Part shown: piece by piece, positions 34,754 to 43,003 of the stretch
Numbering within the stretch: the first letter of the stretch is position 1
Layout: each line of letters starts with the position of its first letter
NCBI GenBank assembly: GCA_964527735.1
Contig: CAZGPG010000015.1
Coordinates: forward strand, 22,283 to 86,282
Length of the DNA: 64,000 bases
Direction: 5' to 3'
DNA from: JBEBVQ01 sp964527735
GTDB lineage: Bacteria; Bacteroidota; Bacteroidia; Chitinophagales; Chitinophagaceae
Translations under genes and position numbers: made by a program
The notes under the pieces: generated by a model
The model's database searches: none
Seen by the model: only the letters and a program-made list of their open reading frames with translations
Told to the model about the DNA's origin: nothing

Positions 34754-35037
34754 TTCCGCTCCGTAGGAGCGCCCTGCTTATAGCCAACAAATTACAATAC
34801 ACGGCGGCTCCGTAGGAGCCTCCTGTTTCCGCAGGTTATGTTACACATAATTAACAATCACCCTGTTGCAGCGTATCATAAACAGGACACCCCTACGGGG
34901 TGGTCTTTATGGATATACTCCATTCTATAAACAGGGCGCTCCTGCGGAGCGCAACACACCGTTCCGCTCCGCAGGAGCGCCCTGTTTATAGCCAACAATT
35001 ACAACACACGCCGGCTCCGTAGGAGCCTCCTGTTTAT
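34754..35037. repeat. Six-copy hairpin-plus-tail repeat cluster
   Basis: Six copies of a palindrome plus a CCTGTTTATA-like tail. Plus strand: 34754, 34806, 34964 and 35013. Minus strand: 34877-34904 and 34926-34952. Stems differ (GCTCCGTAGGAGC, GCTCCGCAGGAGC, ACCCCGTAGGGGT) but stay paired. Copies 1-2 and 5-6 are a diverged direct duplication of about 75 bases that includes the spacer GCCAACAA-TTACAA-ACAC. It fills most of the 536-base gap after bshC; no gene is seen. Confidence 0.85.
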
Positions 35038-35190
35038 ATGAATGACCGAAACAGTTTACGGATCTACATTACAGCCGTTCTCTTGAAATTTCCCCGGACA
35101 GCAGTGATGAGCCAATTAGCTCATTAAATTTAATGGCTTATTTTTTGCTGTAAGAATTTGGATAACATCCGTCCACCAAAAAACACTACT

Positions 35191-35820
35191 ATGAGACTTA
35201 AAAACACATTATGCGCTATTAGTATCCTGCTCATGCCCGCGATTGTTTCCGCACAAGATGTACTTCCCATATCTATTGATCTGGGTATCAAGGCTGGGGT
35301 AAACTTCAACACCATCCATGGCAACAACTGGAACAGCGATTATAAGACCGGCCTGCTGGGCGGTGCATTCGTCGGGATACATGCCAAACGGATCGGTGTT
35401 GTGGCCGAAGGTCTGTTTACACAAACCCGGTATACCACCGGCAAAGATTTCCATTCTTTATACCATGAGCATTATAACAATCTCAGCGATTCTGCCAAAA
35501 GCGGTTCATTCCGCCTCAATCAACTGAATATCCCACTGTTGCTGCAGGTGAAGCTGTTCCCAATGGTATGGCTGCAATTGGGCCCGCAATTCAGCACTGT
35601 GGTTTCTGTTAAAGACGGTGATGCGCTGCTGAAGGATGCAGCAGACATCTTCAAAAAAGGAGATGTCGGCGGCATAGCAGGGTTGGAAGTGAAACTGCCG
35701 TTAGGGTTACGGATAAACGGCCGGTATGTTTTCGGCTTTACGGATGTCAATAACACAACTGTGGCCGATACCTGGAAACAACGTTCTTTCCAGTTGTCCG
35801 TAGGGTATTCGTTCCTGTAG
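35191..35820 (+). CDS. Porin-family / PorT-like outer-membrane beta-barrel protein
   Basis: 209 residues from ATG 35191, where a signal peptide begins (MRLKNTLCAISILLMPAIVSAQ). Eight-stranded barrel pattern: DLGIKAGVNFNTIHG, GLLGGAFVGIHAKRIGVVAE, FRLNQLNIPLLLQVKLF and terminal FQLSVGYSFL. It belongs to the broad 'outer membrane protein beta-barrel' group; function unknown. It ends in a perfect inverted repeat. Confidence 0.85.
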   Translation: MRLKNTLCAISILLMPAIVSAQDVLPISIDLGIKAGVNFNTIHGNNWNSDYKTGLLGGAFVGIHAKRIGVVAEGLFTQTRYTTGKDFHSLYHEHYNNLSDSAKSGSFRLNQLNIPLLLQVKLFPMVWLQLGPQFSTVVSVKDGDALLKDAADIFKKGDVGGIAGLEVKLPLGLRINGRYVFGFTDVNNTTVADTWKQRSFQLSVGYSFL

Positions 35821-35822
35821 GG

Positions 35823-35911
35823 AATGTGACGAATGTGTTGAATGTGGGAAATGTGACGAATGTGTTTATCATATTCGTCACATTTCCCACATTCAACACA
35901 TTCGTCACATT
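35823..35911. repeat. Perfect 39-base inverted repeat of AATGTG words
   Basis: Arms 35823-35861 and 35873-35911 are exact complements with an 11-base loop. The left arm is AATGTGNNN repeated at nine-base spacing (AATGTGACG, AATGTGTTG, AATGTGGGA, AATGTGACG). It follows the barrel gene. The same words form the element at 59005. Confidence 0.92.
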
Positions 35912-35953
35912 AATTTGATCATTTTCAAATTTCAATTTACAGCTTGTAATTTC

Positions 35954-36655
35954 ATGTCGTCTCGTATAAAGCTTGTAGTGCTCACCGGCGCGGGCATCAG
36001 CGCGGAAAGTGGATTAAACACATTCCGCGACAGCGGAGGACTGTGGGAAGGCTATAACATAGAAGAGGTGGCCACACCCCATGCCTGGCAAAAAGATCCG
36101 GAGCGGGTACTGCATTTTTACAATATGCGCCGGGATAATGTCCGTAATGCGCAGCCCAACGAGGCGCACCGGATACTGGCGGATCTTGAGGCCCATTTTG
36201 AAGTGCATATCATCACCCAGAATATTGATGACCTGCATGAACGCGCCGGGTCGTCATGGGTACTGCACCTGCATGGCGAGATCATGAAAATGCGTAGTGT
36301 ACATGATGAACATCAGCTTTATGACTGTCCCGGGGATATCCGTATCGGTGATCTGGCTGAAGACGGCGGGCAGCTTCGTCCGCATGTGGTATGGTTTGAA
36401 GAACCGGTTCCTCTGATCGGGCATGCTATGCCACACATGCAGACAGCTGATATTTTCCTGCTCGTAGGCACTTCGCTTGCCGTTTACCCGGCAGCGGGGC
36501 TGATGGATTTTCTGAAACCGCATATTAAAAAATATATTGTCGACAAACGAATTCCCCCCGTTCACCACTACGACCATATCATCCCTATTGAGCAAGGCGC
36601 CGTACAGGGGCTGGCTACCGTACAAAAAATGCTGCTTGAGGCATTAAAAATATAA
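35954..36655 (+). CDS. cobB: NAD-dependent deacylase, sirtuin (CobB/SIRT5-like)
   Basis: 233 residues from ATG 35954. Sir2 motifs GAGISAESG (12-20), TFRDSGGLWEGY, TQNIDDLHERAG (88-99), catalytic histidine in LHLHGE (about 107) and LVGTSLAVYPAAG. It removes acyl groups from lysines using NAD. The zinc cysteine pairs of class II/III sirtuins are not evident (only YDC), as in many short bacterial sirtuins. Confidence 0.92.
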   Translation: MSSRIKLVVLTGAGISAESGLNTFRDSGGLWEGYNIEEVATPHAWQKDPERVLHFYNMRRDNVRNAQPNEAHRILADLEAHFEVHIITQNIDDLHERAGSSWVLHLHGEIMKMRSVHDEHQLYDCPGDIRIGDLAEDGGQLRPHVVWFEEPVPLIGHAMPHMQTADIFLLVGTSLAVYPAAGLMDFLKPHIKKYIVDKRIPPVHHYDHIIPIEQGAVQGLATVQKMLLEALKI

Positions 36656-36703
36656 AGCCGCTATAAAAAACATAATCCGTTCCCAACGAATCAACTTATA
36701 ACC

Positions 36704-36711
36704 TAACTTTG
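36704..36711 (+). promoter_or_regulatory. -7 element upstream of sucA
   Basis: TAACTTTG fits TAnnTTTG. It ends 75 bases before the chosen ATG, so the sucA leader would be long. No -33 TTG at 19-20 bases. Confidence 0.45.
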
Positions 36712-36786
36712 CCGGCTACAGCACCTGCAAGGTACTATGTGACTATAAAACCGGCTGAATATTATCTTAAATATCTCCGTCTTAAA

Positions 36787-39528
36787 ATGAAAGACTTTTC
36801 TTATGTGATGGGTTCCCATCCATCCTACATTGAATCGCTATACAGTGACTACGTCAAAAATCCCGAAACTGTAGATGGCGAGTGGAAAAAATTTTTTGAA
36901 GGGTTCGATTTTGCCATTGCCAACGGAAATGGCAAAACGGCAGCCGGAGCCGCCACAGCTCCGGTAAGCGGCGAGCAGCTCGCCAAGGAGCTGAGCGTTT
37001 ATTACCTGATCCGGTGCTACCGGAAACGTGGTCACCTGGCGGCAACTACCAATCCCGTACGTCCCCGGAAGAACCGGAACCCGCACCTTACCCTTTCCGA
37101 CTTCAGCCTCACGGAAGCCGATCTGGATACAGCGTTTTACGCAGGCAGCTTCATCGGGCTGGGCAAAGCAAAGCTCCGCGACATCATAGCGCGCGCCGAA
37201 AAATATTATACCGGAGATGTAGGCATAGAGTACACGTACATCAACGACCGTGATAAAAAGGAATGGGTACAGGCTCATTATGAACAAATGATGGAGCAGG
37301 AGCTGACCCCGGCCCAGAAAAAACGTATTCTCGAAAAGATCAGCGCAGGTGTGATCTTCGAGAAATTTCTCCATACCAAGTATATCGGTCAGAAGCGTTT
37401 CAGCCTGGAAGGCGGGGAAAGCACGATCGCAGCGCTGGATGCCATCATCACCCACGCAGCCGACGCAGATGTAAAAGAAGTAGTGATCGGCATGGCCCAC
37501 CGTGGCCGGCTGAATGTGCTGGCCAACATCCTGGGCAAAACATACGAGAAGATTTTCTCCGAATTTGAAGGCAATATGCCGCCGGATACGACGATGGGCA
37601 GCGGCGACGTGAAGTATCATCTCGGATTCCGTTCCAACATAAAAACACCGGAAGGGAAAGAAGTTAATGTACAGCTCACTCCCAACCCATCGCACCTTGA
37701 AGTGGTAGACCCTGTTGTTGCGGGCTTCGCACGGGCCAAAGCAGACATTCTCTATAATAACCAATACGAGAAAGTATTGCCGATCCTGATCCATGGCGAC
37801 GCCGCCATTGCAGGACAGGGGGTTGTTTATGAGCTGCTCCAGATGAGCTGCCTGAAAGGGTACGATATCGGCGGTACGATCCATTTTATTATCAACAACC
37901 AGATCGGCTTCACCACTGATTTTGATGATGCCCGTTCCAGCAACTATTGCACCAGCGTGGCTTCTATCGTGCAGGCGCCCGTATTGCACGTCAACGGCGA
38001 TAACCCTGAAGATGTAGTGAAAGCCTGTATGTTCGCAGTGGCTTACCGGCAGCGGTTCAAGGAAGACATTTTCATTGACATGGTCTGCTATCGCCGCCAC
38101 GGACACAACGAGGGGGATGATCCCAGCTTTACCCAGCCGGCGCTGTATGAGCGGATCAAAAAGCATCCGAACCCGCGTGAGGTGTATAACCAAAAGCTGA
38201 TCGCGCGCGACGATGTAGATGCTGCAATGGCAAAAGAGGTGGAAGATGTTTACTGGAAAAAACTCCAGGAACGCCTTGATGAAGTAAAGCAACACCCCAT
38301 TCCGTACAAACTCCAGCCACCCGAGCAGGCCTGGAAAGACCTCCGGCACGCGGTACCGGAAGACTTTGACCAGTCGCCGGATACGTCCGTCACCCGCGAG
38401 CAGGCAGAAATGCTATTCGACCGGATACTGAATATCCCCGAAGACTTTACCCCGCTGCGCAAGATCCGCAAGCTGCTGGAAGAAAAAGTGAAAAGCTTCC
38501 ACGAAAACAAAACTATAGATTGGGCCACCGGTGAGCTGATGGCCTATGCCAGCCTGCTTGCCGAAGGTAAAGACGTACGCATGAGCGGACAGGACGTACA
38601 GCGCGGCACGTTCTCACACCGCCACGCCATCCTGCACGACGAAAAAACCAATAAAACCTACAACCGGCTCAGCAAGATCAAAGAAAGCCAGGGGCGTTTC
38701 TATATCTATAACTCCCTGCTCAGCGAATTTGCCGTACTTGGGTTTGAATATGGCTACAGCATGGCCAGCCCCGATTCGTTAACCATATGGGAAGCACAGT
38801 TCGGCGATTTTGCCAACGGCTGCCAGACGGTCATTGACCAATATATCATTTCGGCGGAAACCAAATGGCAGAAAATGAGCGGTCTGGTACTGCTGCTGCC
38901 GCATGGCTTTGAAGGGCAGGGACCTGAGCATTCTTCCGCACGGATTGAGCGCTTCCTGCAATTATGTGCTGATAATAATTTCTTTGTCACTAACATTACA
39001 ACGTCAGCCAACCTGTTCCATGCGTTGCGCCGCCAACTGGCGCTGCCCTTCCGGAAGCCGCTGGTGAATATGTCGCCCAAGGCCAATCTGCGCCATCCGA
39101 GAGCGTCCGCTCCGATCGAAGAGTTTACGCAAGGCGGGTTTAGAGAAGTGATTGACGACCCGAATATCAAAACAGCCTCAAAAGTAAAACGTGTATTGCT
39201 GTGCTCCGGTAAGGTTTACTTTGACCTGAGCGAAAAGCAGATCAGCGAAAAACGCACGGATATTGCCATCGTACGCCTTGAGCAACTCTACCCGCTTCCG
39301 GAAAAGCAACTGCAGGCGCTGCAGAAAAAATACAAATCCGCCGAGTGGATATGGGTGCAGGAAGAGCCCCGCAACATGGGCGCTTACAGCTTCCTGAAGA
39401 TGAACCTGGCCGATGACTTCCCGCTGCGCTTTATCAGCAGGGCGCCACTCGCCGCATCCGCTACGGGCTTCGCCAGACTGCACGCGAAAGAACAGCAGGA
39501 GATTATAGAGCAGGCGTTTGCGGAGTAA
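36787..39528 (+). CDS. sucA: 2-oxoglutarate dehydrogenase E1 component
   Basis: 913 residues from ATG 36787 (MKDFSYVMGSHPSYIESLYS, the usual E1 N-terminus); an upstream TTG would start inside the promoter. Thiamine-diphosphate enzyme motifs: GMAHRGRLNVLANI, HGDAAIAGQGVVYE, the region INNQIGFTT, and RRHGHNEGDDPSFTQP; then EAQFGDFANG and LLPHGFEGQGPEHSSAR in the transketolase-like C-terminal half. It decarboxylates 2-oxoglutarate in the TCA cycle. The E2 gene sucB is not adjacent: the next gene is on the other strand. Confidence 0.96.
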   Translation: MKDFSYVMGSHPSYIESLYSDYVKNPETVDGEWKKFFEGFDFAIANGNGKTAAGAATAPVSGEQLAKELSVYYLIRCYRKRGHLAATTNPVRPRKNRNPHLTLSDFSLTEADLDTAFYAGSFIGLGKAKLRDIIARAEKYYTGDVGIEYTYINDRDKKEWVQAHYEQMMEQELTPAQKKRILEKISAGVIFEKFLHTKYIGQKRFSLEGGESTIAALDAIITHAADADVKEVVIGMAHRGRLNVLANILGKTYEKIFSEFEGNMPPDTTMGSGDVKYHLGFRSNIKTPEGKEVNVQLTPNPSHLEVVDPVVAGFARAKADILYNNQYEKVLPILIHGDAAIAGQGVVYELLQMSCLKGYDIGGTIHFIINNQIGFTTDFDDARSSNYCTSVASIVQAPVLHVNGDNPEDVVKACMFAVAYRQRFKEDIFIDMVCYRRHGHNEGDDPSFTQPALYERIKKHPNPREVYNQKLIARDDVDAAMAKEVEDVYWKKLQERLDEVKQHPIPYKLQPPEQAWKDLRHAVPEDFDQSPDTSVTREQAEMLFDRILNIPEDFTPLRKIRKLLEEKVKSFHENKTIDWATGELMAYASLLAEGKDVRMSGQDVQRGTFSHRHAILHDEKTNKTYNRLSKIKESQGRFYIYNSLLSEFAVLGFEYGYSMASPDSLTIWEAQFGDFANGCQTVIDQYIISAETKWQKMSGLVLLLPHGFEGQGPEHSSARIERFLQLCADNNFFVTNITTSANLFHALRRQLALPFRKPLVNMSPKANLRHPRASAPIEEFTQGGFREVIDDPNIKTASKVKRVLLCSGKVYFDLSEKQISEKRTDIAIVRLEQLYPLPEKQLQALQKKYKSAEWIWVQEEPRNMGAYSFLKMNLADDFPLRFISRAPLAASATGFARLHAKEQQEIIEQAFAE

Positions 39529-39640
39529 TTTGAAAATTTGAAAATGAGCCAATTTGAAAATACCCATGTTATGTGAGTAATGCGCATCAGGTTTCACTCT
39601 GACTCATTTTCAAATTCTCAAATTTTCAAATTCCCAAATT
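39527..39640. repeat. Word-type inverted repeat between convergent genes
   Basis: It begins inside the sucA TAA stop: TTTGAAAA words, interior TACCCATGTTATGTGAGTAA, then ACTCATTTTCAAATTCTC and more complement words up to the radical SAM stop. Same family as 5443 and 32109. Confidence 0.87.
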
Positions 39641-40712
39641 AAAACAAAGACATCTGCCCGTTCTTCACCCTCCGGAAAGCGTCCAGATTCCAGGTCAGGG
39701 AGGTTTCATTCAGGCCGAATTTGCGGCAGTATAACTGAAACTGCGTACGGATCAGCTCGGCAAACCGGCCGTCGCCCACCATGCGGTTGCCCCAGCGACT
39801 GTCGTTTACCTGCCCGCCATGGCAACTGCTGATCAGGTTCCATACCTTATCCGCACGATCCGGGAAAGCCTTATACAGCCAGTCGCGAAAGATGCCGTTG
39901 ATCGCTCCGTTCAGCCGCACTACGGTATAACCGGCCCAGAGAGCGCCGGCTTCCGAAGCCGCCTTCAGCACATCGTGCATATGATTGTCATTCAGCCCCG
40001 GGATGATCGGCGCATTCATGATACCCGTCGGGATACCGGATTGAGCCATTGTACGAACCACCTTCAACCGCGACTTATATGATGCCGTACGCGGCTCCAG
40101 CTTCAACCTCAGATCTTCATCCAATGAAGTAATGGAGCTGAATACCCGCACCAGATTTAGCTTTGCCAGTTCCTGCAGAATATCCGTATCGCGCAATACC
40201 AGCGCATTCTTGGTGAGCACGCTCACAGGGTTCCGGTACTCAAGGCATATCTCCAGCAGCTTCCGGGTAATGCCCATCCGCCGCTCGATCGGCTGGTAGC
40301 AGTCCGTATTGCCGGAAAGTGATATTACCGCGGGCCGCCAGTTGCGGTTATCAAAAAACTTACGCAGCAATGCCGGCGCATTCTTTTTTACTACAATACG
40401 GCTTTCAAAATCCACACCGGCGCTGTAGCCCCAGTATTCGTGCGAATTGCGGGCATAACAATAAATGCACCCATGCTCGCATCCCTGGTAGGGATTAGCG
40501 GAGTACATCATGCCTACATCAGGACTTTTCACCTCATTGACCAGCGTTTTGTTGTTGTCGAAGATGTATTCCGTTTTCCGTTCTTCCTCCTCCCAATCGT
40601 CAATCGCTTCGATGTGCTCCTGTACATACGCTCCCTTCAGAAAGCGGTTTTTCGGGTTAAACTGCGCCCCTCTGCCCTTTTCGAATCGTCCGTTTGCTTC
40701 CTGGTTGATCAT
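39639..40712 (-). CDS. PA0069-family radical SAM protein (SplB-like)
   Basis: 357 residues. The iron-sulfur motif is CEHGCIYCYAR (C78, C82, C85), followed by radical SAM TIM-barrel signatures SGNTDCYQPIERR and APIIPGLND. The family resembles spore photoproduct lyase-like enzymes, but members of the PA0069 group have no firm function. It lies next to a Y-family polymerase, which hints at DNA repair (weak inference). Confidence 0.9.
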   Translation of the reverse strand: MINQEANGRFEKGRGAQFNPKNRFLKGAYVQEHIEAIDDWEEEERKTEYIFDNNKTLVNEVKSPDVGMMYSANPYQGCEHGCIYCYARNSHEYWGYSAGVDFESRIVVKKNAPALLRKFFDNRNWRPAVISLSGNTDCYQPIERRMGITRKLLEICLEYRNPVSVLTKNALVLRDTDILQELAKLNLVRVFSSITSLDEDLRLKLEPRTASYKSRLKVVRTMAQSGIPTGIMNAPIIPGLNDNHMHDVLKAASEAGALWAGYTVVRLNGAINGIFRDWLYKAFPDRADKVWNLISSCHGGQVNDSRWGNRMVGDGRFAELIRTQFQLYCRKFGLNETSLTWNLDAFRRVKNGQMSLF

Positions 40713-40732
40713 ATTAATTCTCTCCTATGCAT

Positions 40733-40765
40733 TTTCAAATTTTCAAATTCCCAAATTTTCAAATC
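40733..40765. repeat. Half copy of TTTGAAAA word repeat
   Basis: CATTTTCAAATTTTCAAATT followed by CCCAAATTTTCAAAT, the right-arm type only, between the radical SAM start and the Y-polymerase stop. Confidence 0.7.
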
Positions 40766-40780
40766 ATTTAAGTCCCTCAT

Positions 40781-42085
40781 TCACTCCTCCAGCAGGTATT
40801 GATTAAACTGCGCCCCCTGGTACATATCCTTCACCGAACCAAAGCCGATAGCATCGCGCATCACATCCGGCATAATGGTTTCCGAAGCCTTCCGGACGCT
40901 GTTCTTCCCGTACTTATCTTTTATCTGGTATAATACTTTCCGCAAATGGTCGCGGTGTATATCATTATCAAAAAGCGAATACTGCACCAGCTTATCGCTT
41001 ACGAAACGGTGTATGGATACGCCCATGCTATGTGCCTGGTCGTGCAGCAGCATACCCGGAGCATGCGTCTGCTCATAACGCCGTATCTCATGCAGGATAT
41101 AATTACGGATATCCATCCCGTCCTGAACCGGTCGCTCAAACCGTATGCGCGTATCCCATCCTGTCTGGTCGCGGTAGCGGATAAAAAAGCCGGCTTCGCG
41201 GCAGAAGACCCCTTGCTTTACCAGCCGCTGCTCCAGGCGGGTACACAGGGATATCAGCAGGCTGTCGAGTCCCTGCGGCGTACGTTGTCCGGGAGACACG
41301 GTACGCATAGCGCTCATGCCCCGGTAGTCATTCTGATACAGATCCACTTCCATAAAATTGAGCCGGCAGTGCCAGTAATAGCCGATGATCCCGCCAAAAG
41401 CTTTCCGGAGCAAGGCAGACGACACATAGCGCATTTCCAGCGGCGTACGAATACCCATCATGCGCAGCCGGGCTTCGTTCTTTTTGGCAATACCGGGCAG
41501 GTCGGTCAGGGAGAGACCGGCGAGTATACCGTCCAGGTTTTCGGGTGTAATGCGCACCAGGCCGTCCGGCTTCTGCAGGTCCGTAGCCAGCTTGGCAAGA
41601 AATGCATTGGGCGCGATACCAACAGAGCACCGTATATATGCCCCGAATGCCTTTAAAATATCCGCCTTCACCTGCATTGCCAGCGCCATTACATCTTTAT
41701 ATACCAGGCGGTACGAAGTAAGATCCATCACCGCCTCATCGATGCTCTTCGGAATCACCTCCTCACAGTAACCGCGCAGGATATTCAGAATGGCCACATG
41801 ATATTTCCGGTACAGTACCGGGTTGGCCACTACCGGTATCACCTGCGGGCAGAGCATCCGGCATTCATTCAGCCGCATCCCGGTCTTTATCCCATAGGTC
41901 TTGGCTTCTACCGAGGGCGCTATCACACAGGCATACGGACTTTCGTGCGTACACACGGCAACCGGCTGCCCCCGGAGCCGGGCATCTTCCTGCTGCTCAC
42001 AACTGGCAAAAAAACTGTTCATGTCCACATACATGACAGTGGCGCCAGGACGGACAGAAAGTGTATTTTGCGAAAATGATTTCAT
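40781..42085 (-). CDS. Y-family DNA polymerase (DinB/UmuC type)
   Basis: 434 residues. Catalytic motifs VMYVDMNSFFASCEQQ (aspartate D21) and SIDEAVMD (D116, E117), thumb helix-hairpin-helix LPGIAKKNEARLRMMGI and a little-finger domain. A translesion polymerase. It is divergent from an S24-peptidase repressor with an operator in the shared 88-base space, the arrangement expected of an SOS-like unit. It resembles the Bacteroidota DinB/UmuC group more than E. coli Pol IV. Confidence 0.92.
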   Translation of the reverse strand: MKSFSQNTLSVRPGATVMYVDMNSFFASCEQQEDARLRGQPVAVCTHESPYACVIAPSVEAKTYGIKTGMRLNECRMLCPQVIPVVANPVLYRKYHVAILNILRGYCEEVIPKSIDEAVMDLTSYRLVYKDVMALAMQVKADILKAFGAYIRCSVGIAPNAFLAKLATDLQKPDGLVRITPENLDGILAGLSLTDLPGIAKKNEARLRMMGIRTPLEMRYVSSALLRKAFGGIIGYYWHCRLNFMEVDLYQNDYRGMSAMRTVSPGQRTPQGLDSLLISLCTRLEQRLVKQGVFCREAGFFIRYRDQTGWDTRIRFERPVQDGMDIRNYILHEIRRYEQTHAPGMLLHDQAHSMGVSIHRFVSDKLVQYSLFDNDIHRDHLRKVLYQIKDKYGKNSVRKASETIMPDVMRDAIGFGSVKDMYQGAQFNQYLLEE

Positions 42086-42098
42086 TTTTATATTTTTG
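42068..42098 (+). promoter_or_regulatory. Promoter of the S24 repressor gene
   Basis: TTG (42068-42070), 20 bases, TATTTTTG (42091-42098). The -7 box overlaps the left operator half-site, as expected for self-repression. Confidence 0.6.
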
Positions 42099-42132
42099 AC
42101 ACTTAAAATGTCAAATCTTTGACACTAATAAT
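42095..42132. promoter_or_regulatory. Candidate operator: TTTGACA palindrome plus third half-site
   Basis: TTTGACA-N7-TGTCAAA (42095-42115) is a perfect inverted repeat, and a further TTTGACACTAATAAT starts at 42118, 23 bases after the first. It lies between divergent Y-polymerase and repressor genes and covers the start region of the repressor transcript. Confidence 0.65.
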
Positions 42133-42173
42133 AGCAAAACAGGGCGTAGCAGCCAAATAAAAAAATAAAAAGC

Positions 42174-42977
42174 ATGAAGAACTTTTTCTGGGCATCGAAT
42201 ATCAGGCACTTACGTAAGCGTAAAAAACTATCGCAGGAGGATCTGGCGGCCAAGTTGGACATGTCGCGCTCCAAACTGAGCGCGCATGAGAACGGACAGA
42301 GCCGTAATCCGCCCCTCGATGACCTCATGTGCGTATCCTCTTTTTTCCGGATCAGCATCGATTCGCTGCTGAAGGTGGATCTTTCACGCCTGTCGGAGCT
42401 GCAGCTGCGGGAGCTGGAAGCCGGCAATGATGTGTACATGTCCGGCACGAAGCTCCGGGTGCTCGCCACTACCGTTGACCGCGACAACAATGAGCATACC
42501 GAGCTGGTGCCGGTGAAGGCCAAAGCGGGTTACACGGCCGGCTACAGCGATCCGGAATATATTGCTCAACTGCCGGTATTCTCCCTGCCGCACCTGCCCC
42601 GCGACCGGAAGTACCGCATGTTCCCCACCACGGGAGATTCCATGCACCCGGTACCGGAAAACGCCTATGTGATCGGCGAATACCTGGAAGACTGGATGTC
42701 CCTTACCCGGGAAACAGCCTGTATTGTGATCACCCGAACGGAAGGGATCGTTTTCAAGCTGGCGAGCTACCAGCCCGATTGCCGGGCGCTGCTGCTCCGT
42801 TCGCTCAATCCTGCTTATGCGCCCTACCAGGTACTGGCGGAGGATGTGCTGGAGGTCTGGCGCTTCCGCAATTACCTGGCGGATACACTGCCGGAAGGCG
42901 AGCAGCCGGTGCAGGAAATTGCGAAGATGGTGGCGGATATACGGCAGGATGTGAAGCAATTACTGAAACTCTCGTAA
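42174..42977 (+). CDS. XRE-type repressor with S24 (LexA-like) peptidase domain
   Basis: 267 residues. A helix-turn-helix lies at about 8-65 (KLSQEDLAAKLDMSRSKLSAHENG). The C-terminal S24 domain has a candidate Ala-Gly self-cleavage site A118-G119 (VKAKAGYTAGY), catalytic serine S156 in TTGDSMHP and lysine K195 in GIVFKLAS, with spacings like LexA and UmuD. It probably represses itself and the Y-polymerase and is inactivated by RecA-stimulated cleavage after damage (inference). Confidence 0.9.
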   Translation: MKNFFWASNIRHLRKRKKLSQEDLAAKLDMSRSKLSAHENGQSRNPPLDDLMCVSSFFRISIDSLLKVDLSRLSELQLRELEAGNDVYMSGTKLRVLATTVDRDNNEHTELVPVKAKAGYTAGYSDPEYIAQLPVFSLPHLPRDRKYRMFPTTGDSMHPVPENAYVIGEYLEDWMSLTRETACIVITRTEGIVFKLASYQPDCRALLLRSLNPAYAPYQVLAEDVLEVWRFRNYLADTLPEGEQPVQEIAKMVADIRQDVKQLLKLS

Positions 42978-43003
42978 AAATATTTTATCATTGTGGGCCT
43001 GAT

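Noticed and set aside
36838..38349. 503-codon minus-strand frame opposite sucA
   Set aside because: A shadow of sucA; codon third positions follow sucA and no family is recognisable.
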